From Rhodobacter sp. (GTDB lineage Bacteria > Pseudomonadota > Alphaproteobacteria > Rhodobacterales > Rhodobacteraceae), in NCBI GenBank assembly GCA_003536295.1, contig DPZQ01000211.1, positions 1 through 6,611 on the forward strand: a stretch of DNA of 6,611 nt. The letters are read 5' to 3'. Below the pieces are notes generated by a model that saw only the letters and a program-made list of their open reading frames with translations, was not told the DNA's origin and ran no database searches. Positions within the stretch are counted from its first letter, which is position 1; every line of letters begins with the position of its first letter. A program made the position numbers and the translations under genes. Of this stretch, positions 5,935 through 6,611 are shown piece by piece.

Positions 5935-6611
5935 ATGCCTAAGATTAAGCCCATTATTTTTGATTGGGCGGGAACAGTGATCGATTTTGGATCTTTTGGT
6001 CCGGTGGTGTCATTTGTTTGCGCCTTTGCGTAGTTTGGCATCACGTCAACGGGTGATCATGCCCGGGTAGCGATGGGCCAACTCAAATGGGCCTATATTC
6101 GGACGATGCTAGCAATACCGAAAATTGAGGTCGTTTGGTGTGGCAAATATGGTCGTTCGCCGACATAAGCCTATATTGACGCCGTTTAATTGTATGTTTG
6201 TGCCCTTAAATGAAGCGATAGTGACTGATTATGCCCAATAGGTTCCGGGGGCAGCGCAGACCATGGCGTTGCCAAGGGGGCGAGATGTTAAAATCAGGTC
6301 GACCACGGGGTATATACGCTCAATGATCACGCGGCTATTGCCGTTTGCTACCGCACAAGGCTTTGTGCCGCTCAATTTGATTTGAGGGGATGATCTGTCT
6401 GGAACAAAGCTAGGCCCCTTGGGCATGCATCAATGCTTTGTTGATTTAGCGGTTTATTCACCACACTCTTTTGTGAAAGTTGATGACACCGCGCCTGGCG
6501 TTGCGGAAGGAGAGGCGACGGCTGCGATCACGGTAGGTGTGGCGACGTCAGGAAATTTTGTTGGCCATACGGTGGAAAGTCTGGCCGCCTTGCCGTAGGG
6601 CGCCCACCAAG
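5935..6611 (+). pseudogene. phnX: Decayed phosphonoacetaldehyde hydrolase gene (HAD family), continues beyond window
   Basis: The enzyme family hydrolyses phosphonoacetaldehyde to acetaldehyde and phosphate in 2-aminoethylphosphonate breakdown. From the ATG at 5935 the frame reads MPKIKPIIFDWAGTVIDFG, which contains the PhnX nucleophile motif FDWAGT (nucleophile D10). The cap segment VAMGQLKWAYIR follows, with the Schiff-base lysine position (K51, codon at 6085) preserved. The frame is broken by stops at 6031 (TAG), 6166 (TAA) and 6187 (TAA). Similarity then resumes in the next frame from about 6197 (FVPLNEAIVTDYAQ), implying a one-base gain or two-base loss between 6190 and 6197. It continues with RSTTGYIRSM (6296-6325), GDDLSG (6386-6403), and FVKVDDT (6470-6490) where the family has VGDT. 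Further stops lie at 6239 (TAG), 6383 (TGA) and 6596 (TAG). About 220 codon positions are visible of a usual 260-280. No Shine-Dalgarno site is seen. Several catalytic-motif changes also point to loss of function. Confidence 0.9.

Noticed and set aside
6229..6426. Minus-strand open frame of 65 codons near the right end
   Set aside because: It is antisense to the phnX remnant, has no ribosome site, and the plus strand explains the sequence.
5935..6611. Stop-codon recoding as an explanation for the interrupted phnX frame
   Set aside because: TAG, TAA and TGA all interrupt it, a frameshift is also needed, and catalytic motifs are altered; the other genes read normally with the standard code.

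Overview
The window looks like chromosomal DNA of a marine alphaproteobacterium, most likely the Roseobacter group of the Rhodobacteraceae. That placement is an inference from the protein styles: an EamA/MFS transporter pair, a very long amino-acid ABC permease, a PuuB-like DAO oxidase and a glutaredoxin-like protein with a WPTFPMVFV core. Base composition looks moderate by eye, and I could not run a database search.

Layout. Bases 1-392 hold the 3' end of a plus-strand DMT/EamA transporter, followed 6 bases later by a complete 398-residue MFS transporter (399-1595). The MFS gene meets the next block tail to tail, with overlapping stop codons. That block, transcribed on the minus strand from about 5.4 kb down to 1.6 kb, is a small-molecule uptake and oxidation cluster. 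It contains a periplasmic amino-acid-type binding protein (5359 to 4622), a perfect-stem intrinsic terminator or attenuator (4580-4614), a 565-residue permease (4568 to 2871) and an FAD-dependent DAO-family oxidase (2884 to 1592) whose start lies inside the permease's 3' end. No ABC ATPase and no second permease gene is present in the window.

Divergently, beyond a 198-base intergenic region, lie a complete glutaredoxin-fold protein without any cysteine (5558-5923) and then, 11 bases on, a clearly decayed phosphonoacetaldehyde hydrolase gene (phnX, 5935 to beyond the window end). The phnX remnant has six in-frame stops and one frameshift.

How it fits together. The likely logic of the minus-strand block is capture of an amino acid or amine by the binding protein, import by the permease with an ATPase encoded elsewhere, and oxidation of the substrate or a derivative by the FAD enzyme. 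The terminator between binding protein and permease would give a large excess of binding protein over membrane components. The substrate cannot be named from sequence alone. The most unusual items are the permease, whose periplasmic insert resembles a degenerate binding-protein lobe, and the phnX pseudogene. I see no CRISPR array, tRNA, rRNA, insertion sequence or defence system.
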